In this document: positions 55,571-64,000 of the stretch, piece after piece
How the letters are laid out: every line of letters starts with the position of its first letter
Position numbering within the stretch: position 1 is the first letter of the stretch
DNA from: Bradyrhizobium commune
Lineage (GTDB): Bacteria > Pseudomonadota > Alphaproteobacteria > Rhizobiales > Xanthobacteraceae
Reading direction: 5' to 3'
Length of the DNA stretch: 64,000 bases
NCBI RefSeq assembly: GCF_015624505.1
Contig: NZ_CP061379.1
Coordinates: 558,001 to 622,000 of the forward strand
Program-made: the position numbers and the translations under genes
The notes under the pieces: model-generated
The model's input: only the letters and a program-made list of their open reading frames with translations
Databases searched by the model: none
Told to the model about the DNA's origin: nothing

Positions 55571-56448
55571 GGGGGCATTTTTCGGGCCGAAACGGCCCGC
55601 GGGATCCCCGCCAGGTCAGCTCTCGGCGGCCTGTCCGCTGATAATCCTGCGGTCGTCATCAGGGCTTCAATATTGCTCGCCTGACCCTGTCCGGCCTCGA
55701 CGATCAGGGCGCCGCCGGGCGCGAGGCGCGCGGCCGCCTGGGGGATCAGCGCGCGGTAGGCGTCGTAGCCATCGTTGCCGCCATCGAGCGCCAGATGCGG
55801 GTCGTGCTCGCGCACCTCGGTACTCAATTTCGGAATTTCGGCGGAAGGAATATACGGCGGATTCGACACGATGAGATCGAACGGGCCCGAAAGCGCCGAC
55901 GCATAGGAGCAGGCGACGAAGGCGGCGCGGCCGGCAAGGCCGAGAGCTGCGGCATTGCGTTTTGCGGTGCCGAGCGCATTGAGGCTGAGATCGGTGCCGA
56001 CGCCGAAGGCGTCGGGAATTTCATGCAGCAGTGCGAGGAGGATCGCGCCGGAGCCGGTGCCGATGTCGGCGATACGCGGACGATCGGATGTAGGGCGTTC
56101 GCGGAAAAGTTCGAGCGCGCGCTCGACCACCGTCTCGGTGTCGGGACGCGGCACCAGCGTCGCCTCCGACAGGCGAAACGGCAGGCCCCAGAATTCACGC
56201 GTGCCGAGAATGCGCGCCACCGGCTCGCCGGCGATGCGCCGCTGCGCGTAGCCCGCGAGCCGCGATGCCTCGGCTGCGGTGAGCGTGCGGGCGGCCTGCG
56301 CGACCAGGCCGGTCAGATCGAGATCGAGCGCCGCGCCAAGCAGGATGCGGGCGTCGAGCTCGGCTTCGTCGAGCCCCGCCGATCTCATCTGCGCGGCGAG
56401 CGCGCGCCGCGCGCGCTCGATGGGCTGTCCGGAGAAGGGATTGCTCAC
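55567..56448 (-). CDS. prmC: Release factor glutamine methyltransferase
   Basis: A 293-residue SAM methyltransferase that methylates the GGQ glutamine of peptide release factors. It has the NPPY catalytic motif (LIVSNPPYIPSAE), a SAM motif (IADIGTGSGAILLALL) and the N-terminal helical domain with the LDARILLGAALDLD pattern. It follows prfA by 7 bases on the same strand, so enzyme and substrate are made together. Stop TAA at 55567. Confidence 0.96.
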   Translation of the reverse strand: MSNPFSGQPIERARRALAAQMRSAGLDEAELDARILLGAALDLDLTGLVAQAARTLTAAEASRLAGYAQRRIAGEPVARILGTREFWGLPFRLSEATLVPRPDTETVVERALELFRERPTSDRPRIADIGTGSGAILLALLHEIPDAFGVGTDLSLNALGTAKRNAAALGLAGRAAFVACSYASALSGPFDLIVSNPPYIPSAEIPKLSTEVREHDPHLALDGGNDGYDAYRALIPQAAARLAPGGALIVEAGQGQASNIEALMTTAGLSADRPPRADLAGIPRAVSARKMPP

Positions 56449-56455
56449 GCTGCCG

Positions 56456-57541
56456 TCACGCCGCCGCGCCCTGCGCGGCGAGCTGGGCGGCCTGGTGCTC
56501 GGTGGTCAGCGCATCCGTCAATTCGCCAAGCGCTTCGCCGGCGATCACCTGCGGCAGTTTGTAGAGCGTCAGATTGATGCGGTGGTCGGTGACGCGTCCC
56601 TGCGGAAAATTATAGGTGCGGATGCGCTCGCTGCGATCGCCGGAGCCGACCTTCTCCTTGCGCTCGGCCGAGCGCGCGGCGTCGACGCGCTGCCGCTCGG
56701 CGTCGTAGATGCGCGAGCGCAGGATGTTCATGGCGGAGGCGCGGTTCTTATGCTGCGAGCGGCTGTCCTGCATCATCACCACGATGCCGGTCGGGATATG
56801 GGTGATGCGGATCGCCGATTCGGTCTTGTTGACGTGCTGGCCGCCCGCGCCTTGCGCGCGCATGGTCTCGATGCGCAGATCGTCGTTCTTGATGTCGACA
56901 TCGACATCCTCGACCTCGGGCAGCACGGCCACCGTCGCAGCCGACGTATGGATGCGTCCCTGCGTCTCGGTGTCGGGGACGCGCTGCACCCGGTGCACGC
57001 CGGACTCGAATTTCAGCTTGGAGAACGCGCCGCGGCCCTGCACCTCGGCGATGATTTCCTTGTAGCCGCCGACAGTGCCTTCGCTCGCCGAGATCACCTC
57101 GACCTTCCAGCCCTGCAAGCTCGCGAAGCGCTCATACATCCGGAACAGGTCGCCGGCGAACAGCGAGGCCTCGTCGCCGCCGGTGCCGGCGCGTATTTCC
57201 AGCACCACGTTGCGGTCGTCCATGGCATCCTTCGGCAACAGCGCGATGCGGATCTTCTGGACCAACTCCTCGATCTTTGGCGACAGCTCGTCGCGTTCGG
57301 CTTCCGCCATGCTGCGCATCTCGGTGTCAGTTCCGGGATCGGCGATCAGCGCCTCGGTGTCGGCGAGCTCTTTGACCGCGGAACGATAAGCCTTCACGGC
57401 CTCGATCAGCGGGGTGATCTCGGCGAGCTCGCGCGTGACCTGCACGTAGCGCTCGGAGGAGAGCTGTCCCAGCGATTCGGCCTCGAGCGAGGCATGATGC
57501 GCGAGCAGGACGTCCAGTTTGGCTTCGGGGAGTGACGACAT
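56456..57541 (-). CDS. prfA: Peptide chain release factor 1
   Basis: A 361-residue RF1 that recognises UAA and UAG. The GGQ motif is in [13 protein letters not shown], and the RF1-type stop-codon tripeptide PAT family position shows [12 protein letters not shown] upstream. Length is exact. The start ATG at 57541 gives [13 protein letters not shown]; the longer frame is not conserved. It lies 58 bases after ptsP and just before prmC, one transcription unit. Confidence 0.96.
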   Translation of the reverse strand: MSSLPEAKLDVLLAHHASLEAESLGQLSSERYVQVTRELAEITPLIEAVKAYRSAVKELADTEALIADPGTDTEMRSMAEAERDELSPKIEELVQKIRIALLPKDAMDDRNVVLEIRAGTGGDEASLFAGDLFRMYERFASLQGWKVEVISASEGTVGGYKEIIAEVQGRGAFSKLKFESGVHRVQRVPDTETQGRIHTSAATVAVLPEVEDVDVDIKNDDLRIETMRAQGAGGQHVNKTESAIRITHIPTGIVVMMQDSRSQHKNRASAMNILRSRIYDAERQRVDAARSAERKEKVGSGDRSERIRTYNFPQGRVTDHRINLTLYKLPQVIAGEALGELTDALTTEHQAAQLAAQGAAA

Positions 57542-57599
57542 CGGTTCAGTCTCAAAATAGCGGAAGGAGGCGAGGCGGCGGGTAGCGGCGGCAGGCCCG

Positions 57600-59867
57600 C
57601 TACAACGCCAAGCCTTCGGCTTCGGCAAATTCCGTCAGCTTCTGCCGGATTGAGACGCTGCCGGTCGGCGCATCCAGCAGCGGGCCGAGCATCGCTTCGG
57701 CCTTTTTCGCGTCGAGGTCGATCACCATCGCCTTGACCGGACCGAGCGCGGTCGCCGACAGCGACAGCGATCGGTAGCCCATCGCGATCAGCGCCAGCGC
57801 GCCGATCGGCTTCGAGGCCATCTCGCCGCACAGCGATAGCGATTTCTTCGCGGCCAGCGACTTTTGTGCGATGTCGCGCAGCGCCCGCAGGATCGGCGTC
57901 GACATGGTGTCGAAACGTTCCGAGACCTTGGCATTACCGCGATCGACCGCGAACAGAAACTGGAACAGATCGTTGGAGCCGACCGAGATGAAGTCGACCT
58001 TCTTCAGGAGCTCGTCCATCTGATAGAGCAGCGCCGGCACCTCGACCATGGTGCCGATGTCGATCCGCTCCGGCAGCGTGTGGCCGTGCTGGCGCAGATA
58101 TGTCAGCTCCCGCTCGACCAGCGCCTTCGCCGAATCGAACTCGGCGACCTCCGAGATCATCGGGAACATGATGCGCAGCGCGCGGCCGCCGCCGGCGCGT
58201 AAGAGCGCGCGAATCTGGCCGCGCAGCAGGCCCGGACGATCCAGCCCGAGCCGGATCGCGCGCCAGCCGAGTGCGGGATTTTCCTCGATCACCGTCTCCA
58301 TATAGGGCAGCGCCTTGTCGCCGCCGATGTCGAGGGTGCGGAAGGTGACCGGCTTGTGGCCTGCGGCATCCAGCACGGCGCGGTAGAGCGCGAGCTGATC
58401 GCTGGTGCGCGGCAGGCTCTGGCCGACCATGAATTGCAGCTCGGTGCGGAACAGGCCGATGCCCGCGCTGCCGGTGTCCTCGATATGCGGCAGGTCGATG
58501 GCTAACCCTGCGTTGATCAGCAGCTCGACCTTCTGGCCGTCCTTGGTGATGCAGGGACGGTCGCGCAGCGCCAGATATTGTGCCTGGCGGCGGGCGCGGA
58601 AGCGCACGCGCTCGGCATAGGCCGCCTCGATTTCCTGCGACGGCCGCACATAGATCGCGCCCGAGGTGCCGTCGACGATGATGGCGTCGCCTGGGTCGGC
58701 AATGCCCGGCGCGTTCGGCACCTCGCCGACCGCGGGAATGCCGAGCGCGCGCGCCACGATCGAGACGTGGGAATTGGCGGTACCTTCCTCCAGCACGATG
58801 CCGCGCAGACGCTTGCGGTCGTAGTCGAGCAGCGCCGCCGGTCCCATCGCGCGCGCGATGACGATGGCATTGTCGGGCATCTGCTCGCGCGACGGCGCAT
58901 GGTCCTGGCCGACCAGCTGCCGCATCAGGCGATAGCCGAGATCCTCGAGATCGTGCAGCCGGTCGCGCAAATAGGGATCGGTGACGCGCAGCATGCGGGC
59001 GCGGGTGTCGGATTGGACGCGCTCGACGGCGGCTTCGGCGGTGAGGCCGGTGGCGACCGCCTCGTGCAGCTTGTGCGACCAGCCCTGGTCGTTGGCGAAC
59101 ATGCGGTAGGCTTCGAGCACGTCGCGATGCTCGCCGCCTTCGGCGACGTCGCCGCGTTCCAGCATGCGGTCGAGATCGGAGCGCAGCTTGGCAAGCGCCG
59201 TGTCGAGCCGCTTGATTTCCTTCGGCAGGTCCTCGGCGATGTAGTCCTTGATGACGACGCGCGGCTCGTGCAGCACGACATGGCCGAGCGCGATGCCTTC
59301 CGAGAGGATCGCACCGGCCTTCTGGGTCGAATGGCGCGCGGCCGGCTCGGCGCCGGGCTGGGCGAGCGCGGACAATTCGCCGGAGGCGATCAGCTCCGCC
59401 AGCACCATGGCGGTGGTTTGCAGCGCCTCGAGCTCCTCCTCGACATAGGTGCGCTTGGCGCGGTTCTGCACCACCAGCACGCCGAGCGTGTTGCCGGCGC
59501 GCAGGATCGGCACGCCCAGGAAGGAGTAATAGATTTCCTCGCCGGTCTCCGGGCGGAACGAGAAGGCCGGATGGCTCTGTGCGTCGTTCAGATTGAGTGG
59601 CGTCGCCTCGCTCGCGACGAGGCCGACCAGGCCTTCATGGGCGCTGAGCACGGTGTGGTGTACAGCCTCGCGGTTGAGGCCTTCGGTGGCGTAGAGCTCG
59701 AGCGTATTGTCGATGCGCAGCACGTAGACCGAGCACACCTCGGCCACCATGTTGGCGGCGATCAGCACCACGATCTTGTCCAGCCGCTCCTGGGCCGAGA
59801 CCTGCTCCGCCATGGTTTCGCGGAGCCGTCTCAACAAGACGCGGGGACCTCCCGACGCGCTCCGCAT
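57600..59867 (-). CDS. ptsP: Phosphoenolpyruvate-protein phosphotransferase PtsP (EI-Ntr)
   Basis: A 755-residue nitrogen-PTS enzyme I. It has an N-terminal GAF domain (about 25-165), then the swivelling phospho-His domain ([19 protein letters not shown]), and the PEP-binding barrel ([23 protein letters not shown]). It transfers phosphate from PEP to NPr, and so to EIIA-Ntr, linking carbon and nitrogen state to potassium and regulatory targets. It lies between lysC and prfA; the adjacency to lysC is conserved in Bradyrhizobium. Confidence 0.96.
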   Translation of the reverse strand: MRSASGGPRVLLRRLRETMAEQVSAQERLDKIVVLIAANMVAEVCSVYVLRIDNTLELYATEGLNREAVHHTVLSAHEGLVGLVASEATPLNLNDAQSHPAFSFRPETGEEIYYSFLGVPILRAGNTLGVLVVQNRAKRTYVEEELEALQTTAMVLAELIASGELSALAQPGAEPAARHSTQKAGAILSEGIALGHVVLHEPRVVIKDYIAEDLPKEIKRLDTALAKLRSDLDRMLERGDVAEGGEHRDVLEAYRMFANDQGWSHKLHEAVATGLTAEAAVERVQSDTRARMLRVTDPYLRDRLHDLEDLGYRLMRQLVGQDHAPSREQMPDNAIVIARAMGPAALLDYDRKRLRGIVLEEGTANSHVSIVARALGIPAVGEVPNAPGIADPGDAIIVDGTSGAIYVRPSQEIEAAYAERVRFRARRQAQYLALRDRPCITKDGQKVELLINAGLAIDLPHIEDTGSAGIGLFRTELQFMVGQSLPRTSDQLALYRAVLDAAGHKPVTFRTLDIGGDKALPYMETVIEENPALGWRAIRLGLDRPGLLRGQIRALLRAGGGRALRIMFPMISEVAEFDSAKALVERELTYLRQHGHTLPERIDIGTMVEVPALLYQMDELLKKVDFISVGSNDLFQFLFAVDRGNAKVSERFDTMSTPILRALRDIAQKSLAAKKSLSLCGEMASKPIGALALIAMGYRSLSLSATALGPVKAMVIDLDAKKAEAMLGPLLDAPTGSVSIRQKLTEFAEAEGLAL

Positions 59868-60155
59868 GTACCGTCAATCTCCTCCGTCTGCCGGGGCCGA
59901 AAGGGCCCGCGGCGGCTCGCCCAGAAATCCAGAAAAACAACAAACTTGCTCGTCCGGCGCCGGCCCCAAGCCCAAATCTTCTCGAGATCTGGCGCCTGAG
60001 CCGAATCAGCACCGCCTCAACTGGGGCACAGTTTGTGGCAGCCCACCCTGTTCGCCGTATAGCGAATTGGGGCTTGTTTTGCCAAGCAAAACGCCTGCCA
60101 AACGCGAAAGTGTGGACACCTTCGCGTTTGCTGCGACCGCTAAGAGAAAATTAGA

Positions 60156-61412
60156 CTATGCCTGATCGAGACCGTAGAGCGTGTGCAGCGTGCGCACCGC
60201 AAGCTCGGTATAGGCAGTGTCGATCAAAACTGAGAATTTGATCTCGGAGGTTGTGATCGCCCGGATGTTGATATTCCGTCCGGCGAGGGCCGAGAACGCC
60301 TGGGCGGCGACGCCGGCATGGCTGCGCATGCCGCTGCCGATCACTGAGATCTTGGCAACGTCGGTGGCGGTGTCGAGCCGGGCATAACCGATCGTGGCCT
60401 TGGCGGCGGTGATTGTCTCCTTGGCGCGTGTATAGTCCGCGGCCGGCACCGTGAAGGTGAGGTCGGTGGTCTTGCCGTCCTCGGAGACGTTCTGCACGAT
60501 CATGTCGACATTGATGTTGGCGTCCGCGAGTGGGCCGAAGATCGATGCGGCAACGCCGGGCTTGTCCTCGATCTGGCGCACCGAGATCTGGGCCTCGTCC
60601 TTCGAAAAGGCGATGCCGGTGACGACGTGATTTTCCATGATCTCCTCCTCGCTGCAGATCAGCGTGCCCGGCGGCTGGTTGGCATGCGGGTCGATATCCT
60701 CGGGCTTGTCGAAGCTCGAGCGGACGAAGATCGGCATGTTGTGGACCATGCCGAGTTCCACCGAGCGCACCTGGAGCACCTTCGCGCCCTGGGAGGCCAG
60801 TTCCAGCATGTCTTCGAACGCGATCTTGTCGAGCCGCTTGGCCTTCGGCACGATTCGCGGATCGGTGGTGTAGACGCCGTCGACGTCGGTGTAGATGTCG
60901 CAGCGGTCAGCCTTGACGGCGGCGGCGATCGCGACCGCCGAGGTGTCGGAGCCGCCGCGGCCGAGCGTGGTGATGCGGTTGGTCTCGGGATTGATGCCCT
61001 GGAAGCCGGCGATGACGGCGACCTCCTTCCGCTCCTTGAAGCGGTTGATGATCTCGCTGCCGTCGATGTCCACGATCCGGGCCGAGGCGTGGGCGTCGCT
61101 GGTCTTGATCGGGATCTGCCAGCCCTGCCAGGAGCGGGCCTGGATGCCCATGTTCTGCAGCACGATGGCGAGCAGGCCCGAGGTGACCTGTTCGCCGGAG
61201 GCGACGACGGCGTCGTATTCGCGCGCATCGTGCATCGGCGAGGCCTCGGTGCACCAGGCCACCAGCTCGTTGGTCTTGCCCGACATCGCCGAGACGACCA
61301 CGGCCACCTCGTGGCCGGCGTCAACCTCACGCTTCACATGGCGTGCGACGTTGCGGATACGGTCGATGTTGGCGACGGACGTGCCGCCGAATTTCATCAC
61401 GAGACGGCTCAT
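60156..61412 (-). CDS. lysC: Aspartate kinase
   Basis: A 418-residue aspartokinase with the amino-acid kinase domain (MKFGGTSVANIDRIRNVARH at the start, then LGRGGSDTSAVAIAA) and two C-terminal ACT domains (from about 265) for feedback control by lysine and threonine. It makes 4-phospho-aspartate for Lys, Thr and Met synthesis. It is upstream of ptsP on the same strand, 288 bases apart. In Bradyrhizobium an EI-Ntr/aspartokinase interaction has been reported, as I recall. Confidence 0.96.
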   Translation of the reverse strand: MSRLVMKFGGTSVANIDRIRNVARHVKREVDAGHEVAVVVSAMSGKTNELVAWCTEASPMHDAREYDAVVASGEQVTSGLLAIVLQNMGIQARSWQGWQIPIKTSDAHASARIVDIDGSEIINRFKERKEVAVIAGFQGINPETNRITTLGRGGSDTSAVAIAAAVKADRCDIYTDVDGVYTTDPRIVPKAKRLDKIAFEDMLELASQGAKVLQVRSVELGMVHNMPIFVRSSFDKPEDIDPHANQPPGTLICSEEEIMENHVVTGIAFSKDEAQISVRQIEDKPGVAASIFGPLADANINVDMIVQNVSEDGKTTDLTFTVPAADYTRAKETITAAKATIGYARLDTATDVAKISVIGSGMRSHAGVAAQAFSALAGRNINIRAITTSEIKFSVLIDTAYTELAVRTLHTLYGLDQA

Positions 61413-61568
61413 GACGACGCGTGCATTCCCTCTTAAGGATCAGTATGGTGGCCGCGCTGGACGGGTAGCGCCCTGCGGATACCGACCGCGCGTATACAGA
61501 GGGGCGGCGCCGGGGGCAAGCGGGTTCCTGCGGGGGCAGGGTGCGGGGGTAATGGGTTAACCGAGATC

Positions 61569-62036
61569 ATGGCGCGTTATATCGACGAGATCCTGCAACC
61601 GGGCGAGCGGGTGCTGTATTCGACCAATGCGCACTGGATCTTCTATTTTCCGGCGATTGTGGCCTGGATCGTGGCACTGGCGCTGTTCGTCGTGTCCCGG
61701 CAGGTCGATATCTACAGCGCGATGGTCGCGTGCCTGTTCGGCTCCGGCCTGGTGGCGCTAGCCGCCCTATACTGGACCGTGAAGGGCTGGTTCCATCGCC
61801 TCTCGACCGAGACTGACGTCACCAATCTGCGGGTCGTGCACAAGACCGGTTTCATCAAGCGCCGGACTTTCGAGATGGCGCTGGACAAGGTCGAGAGCGT
61901 CGACGTCAACCAGACCATCCTTGGACGTATTCTCAACTATGGCGACGTGACCATCAACGGCGTCGGCGAGGGCCGCGAAACCATCGCGACCATCGCCTCG
62001 CCGCTCGCCTTCCGTAGTTCGATCACCACGCGGTAG
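61569..62036 (+). CDS. PH-domain (bPH2) membrane protein
   Basis: A 155-residue protein with two transmembrane helices (about 22-41 and 47-70) and a C-terminal bacterial PH domain of the YdbS/bPH2 type (TNLRVVHKTGFIKRRTFEMA then LDKVESVDVNQTILGRILNY). Function is unknown. It is followed 14 bases later by ubiG, so they may be cotranscribed. It is divergent from lysC. Confidence 0.88.
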   Translation: MARYIDEILQPGERVLYSTNAHWIFYFPAIVAWIVALALFVVSRQVDIYSAMVACLFGSGLVALAALYWTVKGWFHRLSTETDVTNLRVVHKTGFIKRRTFEMALDKVESVDVNQTILGRILNYGDVTINGVGEGRETIATIASPLAFRSSITTR

Positions 62037-62050
62037 GACCGCGCTATCCG

Positions 62051-62824
62051 ATGAGCATGCAGCAAAATACTTCCGCAACCGCCACCGCCCAGCCCGGCTC
62101 GACCGTCGATGCCGCGGAGATCGCAAAGTTCTCGAAATTGTCGGCGGAGTGGTGGGACCCCAAGGGCAAGATGGCGCCGCTGCACCGGATCAACCCGTTG
62201 CGCCTCGGTTACATCCGCGACGCCGCCTGCCGCAAGTTCGAGCGCAATGTGCGCAGCCTCAATTGCCTCGGCGACTTGCGCGTGCTCGACATCGGCTGCG
62301 GCGCCGGCCTCTTGTGCGAGCCGCTGTCGCGGCTCGGGGCGCAGGTGATCGGCGTCGATCCGTCGCAGAGCAACATTGCGGCTGCAAAACTGCACGCCGA
62401 CAAGGGGCATCTGTCGATCGACTATCGCTGCACCACGGTCGAGGAGATCGACCCGCGCGAGCGCTTCGACATCGTGCTGGCGATGGAGGTGGTCGAGCAC
62501 GTCACCGATGTCGGCATGTTCTTGAAGCGCTGCGCATCGATGCTGAAGCCGAACGGCCTGATGGTGGTCTCGACGCTGAACCGGAACTGGAAGAGCTTTG
62601 CGCTCGCCATCGTCGGCGCCGAATATGTCCTGCGCTGGCTGCCGCGCGGCACCCACGAATGGAACAAGTTCGTCACCCCCGACGAGCTGACCAAATATCT
62701 CCTCGACAACCGCCTCGTCATCACCGAGCAGACCGGCGTGGTCTACTCACCCTTCGCCGACAAATGGATGCTGTCCTCCGACATGGACGTAAACTACATG
62801 GTGGTGGCGGAAGGGATGGTGTGA
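62051..62824 (+). CDS. ubiG: Ubiquinone biosynthesis O-methyltransferase
   Basis: A 257-residue SAM enzyme that performs both O-methylations of ubiquinone synthesis. The opening KFSKLSAEWWDPKGKMAPLH is the UbiG signature, followed by the SAM motif VLDIGCGAGLL and DIVLAMEVVEHV. Length is standard. Position next to lysC is usual in alphaproteobacteria. ATG 62051 was chosen. Confidence 0.96.
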   Translation: MSMQQNTSATATAQPGSTVDAAEIAKFSKLSAEWWDPKGKMAPLHRINPLRLGYIRDAACRKFERNVRSLNCLGDLRVLDIGCGAGLLCEPLSRLGAQVIGVDPSQSNIAAAKLHADKGHLSIDYRCTTVEEIDPRERFDIVLAMEVVEHVTDVGMFLKRCASMLKPNGLMVVSTLNRNWKSFALAIVGAEYVLRWLPRGTHEWNKFVTPDELTKYLLDNRLVITEQTGVVYSPFADKWMLSSDMDVNYMVVAEGMV

Positions 62825-62860
62825 GGGGGCGCTGCGATAGGGCCGGCTGTATCCACTCCT

Positions 62861-62985
62861 GTGTCGTCCCGGCGAAGGCCGGGACCCACACCCCCAGGCA
62901 GAAGTTGCGACGCGAGACTGGTCACCACGAGTCTTCGCCCAACCAAATTTTGTGGCTATGGGTCCCGCCTTCGCCGGGACGACAC
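62861..62985. repeat. 125-bp MITE-like palindromic element, copy 2
   Basis: Terminal inverted repeats gtgtcgtcccggcgaaggcc... and ...cgccgggacgacac enclose a centre that is the reverse complement of that of 47911-48032 with substitutions. It is in the opposite orientation to that copy. It lies between ubiG and the DMT transporter. Confidence 0.75.
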
Positions 62986-63088
62986 GGAGTTTGTAGCGAG
63001 GGCATCGCTCCTATGATGTGGGCGTGATTGACCTGCATTGCCGCCGGCGGCAATTTGGCCGCAAACTCACCTCCCGCCATCGTCACCC

Positions 63089-63988
63089 ATGTTCACCGTC
63101 ACCAGCCTCTGGATTCCCTTCACCGTCATTGCCGCGCTCGGCCAGGTCGCGCGCAATGCGATGCAGCGGTCGCTCACGAAGCCGCTGGGGACCTGGGGCG
63201 CGACCAATATCCGCTTCCTGTTCGGTTTCCCGTTCTCGCTGCTGTTCTTAGGGCTGGTGCTGGCCGCGACCGGCGACCATCTCGGCATGCCGCCGGCCGT
63301 GTTCTGGCCGTGGCTGTTGTTGGGTGCGCTCAGCCAGATCGTCGCCACCGGCCTGATGCTGCTCGCGATGAACGACCGCTCCTTCGTGGTGACGACGGCG
63401 TACCTGAAGACCGAGGCGATCCAGACCGCGATCTTCGGCTTCGTCTTTCTCGGCGATCACCTGACCTGGCTAAAAGTGCTGGCGATCGTGATCGCGACGA
63501 TCGGCGTCGTCATCACCGCGCTGCGGCCCGGCGGCGAGAAGAGTTTTGCGGAATTGAGGCCGACCATCACGGGTCTCGTCGCGGCGGCGGCCTTCGCACT
63601 CTCTGCGGTCGGTTTTCGCGGCGCGATCATCAACGTGCAGGGCGTGTCGTTCGTGACAGCGGCCTCATTCACGCTGGTGCTCGGCCTGTTCGTGCAGACG
63701 CTGATCCTGACGATCTACCTGCTCTGGCGCGCGCCAAATGTGTTGCGGGGAATCCTCGGAATGTGGCGGCCCTCGATGCTCGCGGGCTTCACGGGCGCCT
63801 TCGCCTCACAGTTCTGGTTCCTGGCCTTCGCGCTGACGGCGGCCGCCAATGTCCGTACACTCGCTTTGATCGAGGTGCTGTTCGCGCAAGCCGTGGCGTA
63901 TTACTCGTTCAAGCAGCCAATCGCGCCGCGCGAGCTTGCAGGCATCGCGCTGATCATCATCGGCGTCGCGGTGCTGGTGGGAGTCTAG
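63089..63988 (+). CDS. EamA/DMT-family permease
   Basis: A 299-residue, ten-helix transporter of the drug/metabolite superfamily with two EamA repeats (about 5-140 and 155-295). A conserved NDRSFVVTTAYLKTEAIQTA region and the C-terminal AIALI-type end (ELAGIALIIIGVAVLVGV) are visible. The substrate is unknown. The ATG at 63089 was chosen; the frame is open to 63038 but not hydrophobic there. The gene ends inside the window. Confidence 0.88.
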   Translation: MFTVTSLWIPFTVIAALGQVARNAMQRSLTKPLGTWGATNIRFLFGFPFSLLFLGLVLAATGDHLGMPPAVFWPWLLLGALSQIVATGLMLLAMNDRSFVVTTAYLKTEAIQTAIFGFVFLGDHLTWLKVLAIVIATIGVVITALRPGGEKSFAELRPTITGLVAAAAFALSAVGFRGAIINVQGVSFVTAASFTLVLGLFVQTLILTIYLLWRAPNVLRGILGMWRPSMLAGFTGAFASQFWFLAFALTAAANVRTLALIEVLFAQAVAYYSFKQPIAPRELAGIALIIIGVAVLVGV

Positions 63989-64000
63989 TTCCGATCTTCC

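Overview
The window reads as a chromosomal segment of a GC-rich alphaproteobacterium, most likely Bradyrhizobium or a close relative in the Nitrobacteraceae. Supporting signs are an ACC deaminase with an adjacent Lrp-type regulator, a PhaR/PhaA/PhaB polyhydroxybutyrate locus, a ptsP-lysC neighbourhood, DUF4167 and DUF3175 proteins, a form II CO-dehydrogenase-type operon, EcfG-type stress promoters, and many short palindromic REP-like elements. This assignment is from pattern recognition and was not tested by a search.

Left part (1-12.9 kb). A form II coxS-coxL-coxM-type operon runs leftward off the window edge. It is followed by two tandem methyl-accepting chemotaxis genes whose 3' portions are almost identical at DNA level (812 bp with one mismatch by eye). 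Next is a stress module: a lysine-rich DUF3175 protein diverges from an MFS transporter-otsB-otsA trehalose group. The spacer between them holds two back-to-back perfect matches to the EcfG promoter consensus. A secreted small protein and tRNA-Ser(GGA) close this part.

13.2-21.9 kb is a divergent catabolic-looking cluster around a LysR regulator. On the minus strand: substrate-binding protein, permease, Rieske oxygenase, FAD-linked oxidoreductase, ABC ATPase and RidA. On the plus strand: a cytosine-deaminase-like amidohydrolase and a flavodoxin-fold quinone reductase. Its substrate is not evident; an imported nitrogen heterocycle is the best inference.

22.3-30.5 kb is the most accessory-looking stretch. 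It has a translationally coupled ECF sigma operon in which two tiny membrane proteins each end in a CPxC motif. Then come arylamine N-acetyltransferase and GST genes embedded in three copies of a hairpin-bearing repeat, a stand-alone ClpX-type zinc finger with gene relics, and an SxtJ-DUF5989-carbamoyltransferase-SGNH hydrolase operon resembling the sxtI/J/K module.

30.5-47.9 kb is mixed metabolism: LysR/MFS pair, a frameshifted aldo-keto reductase, an amidase with a histone-like lysine tail, an orphan TadG-like von Willebrand protein, metY-metA, polysaccharide deacetylase, recQ, acdS with its regulator, an esterase and a branched-chain-aminotransferase-like enzyme. 48-64 kb is largely core: phaR/phaA/phaB, gloB, DUF4167, prmC-prfA, ptsP, lysC, ubiG and DMT-family exporters. 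A possible structured RNA lies between DUF4167 and prmC.

All identifications come from reading the sequence and remembered family motifs. No database search, alignment or structure prediction was run, and identity counts are by eye.
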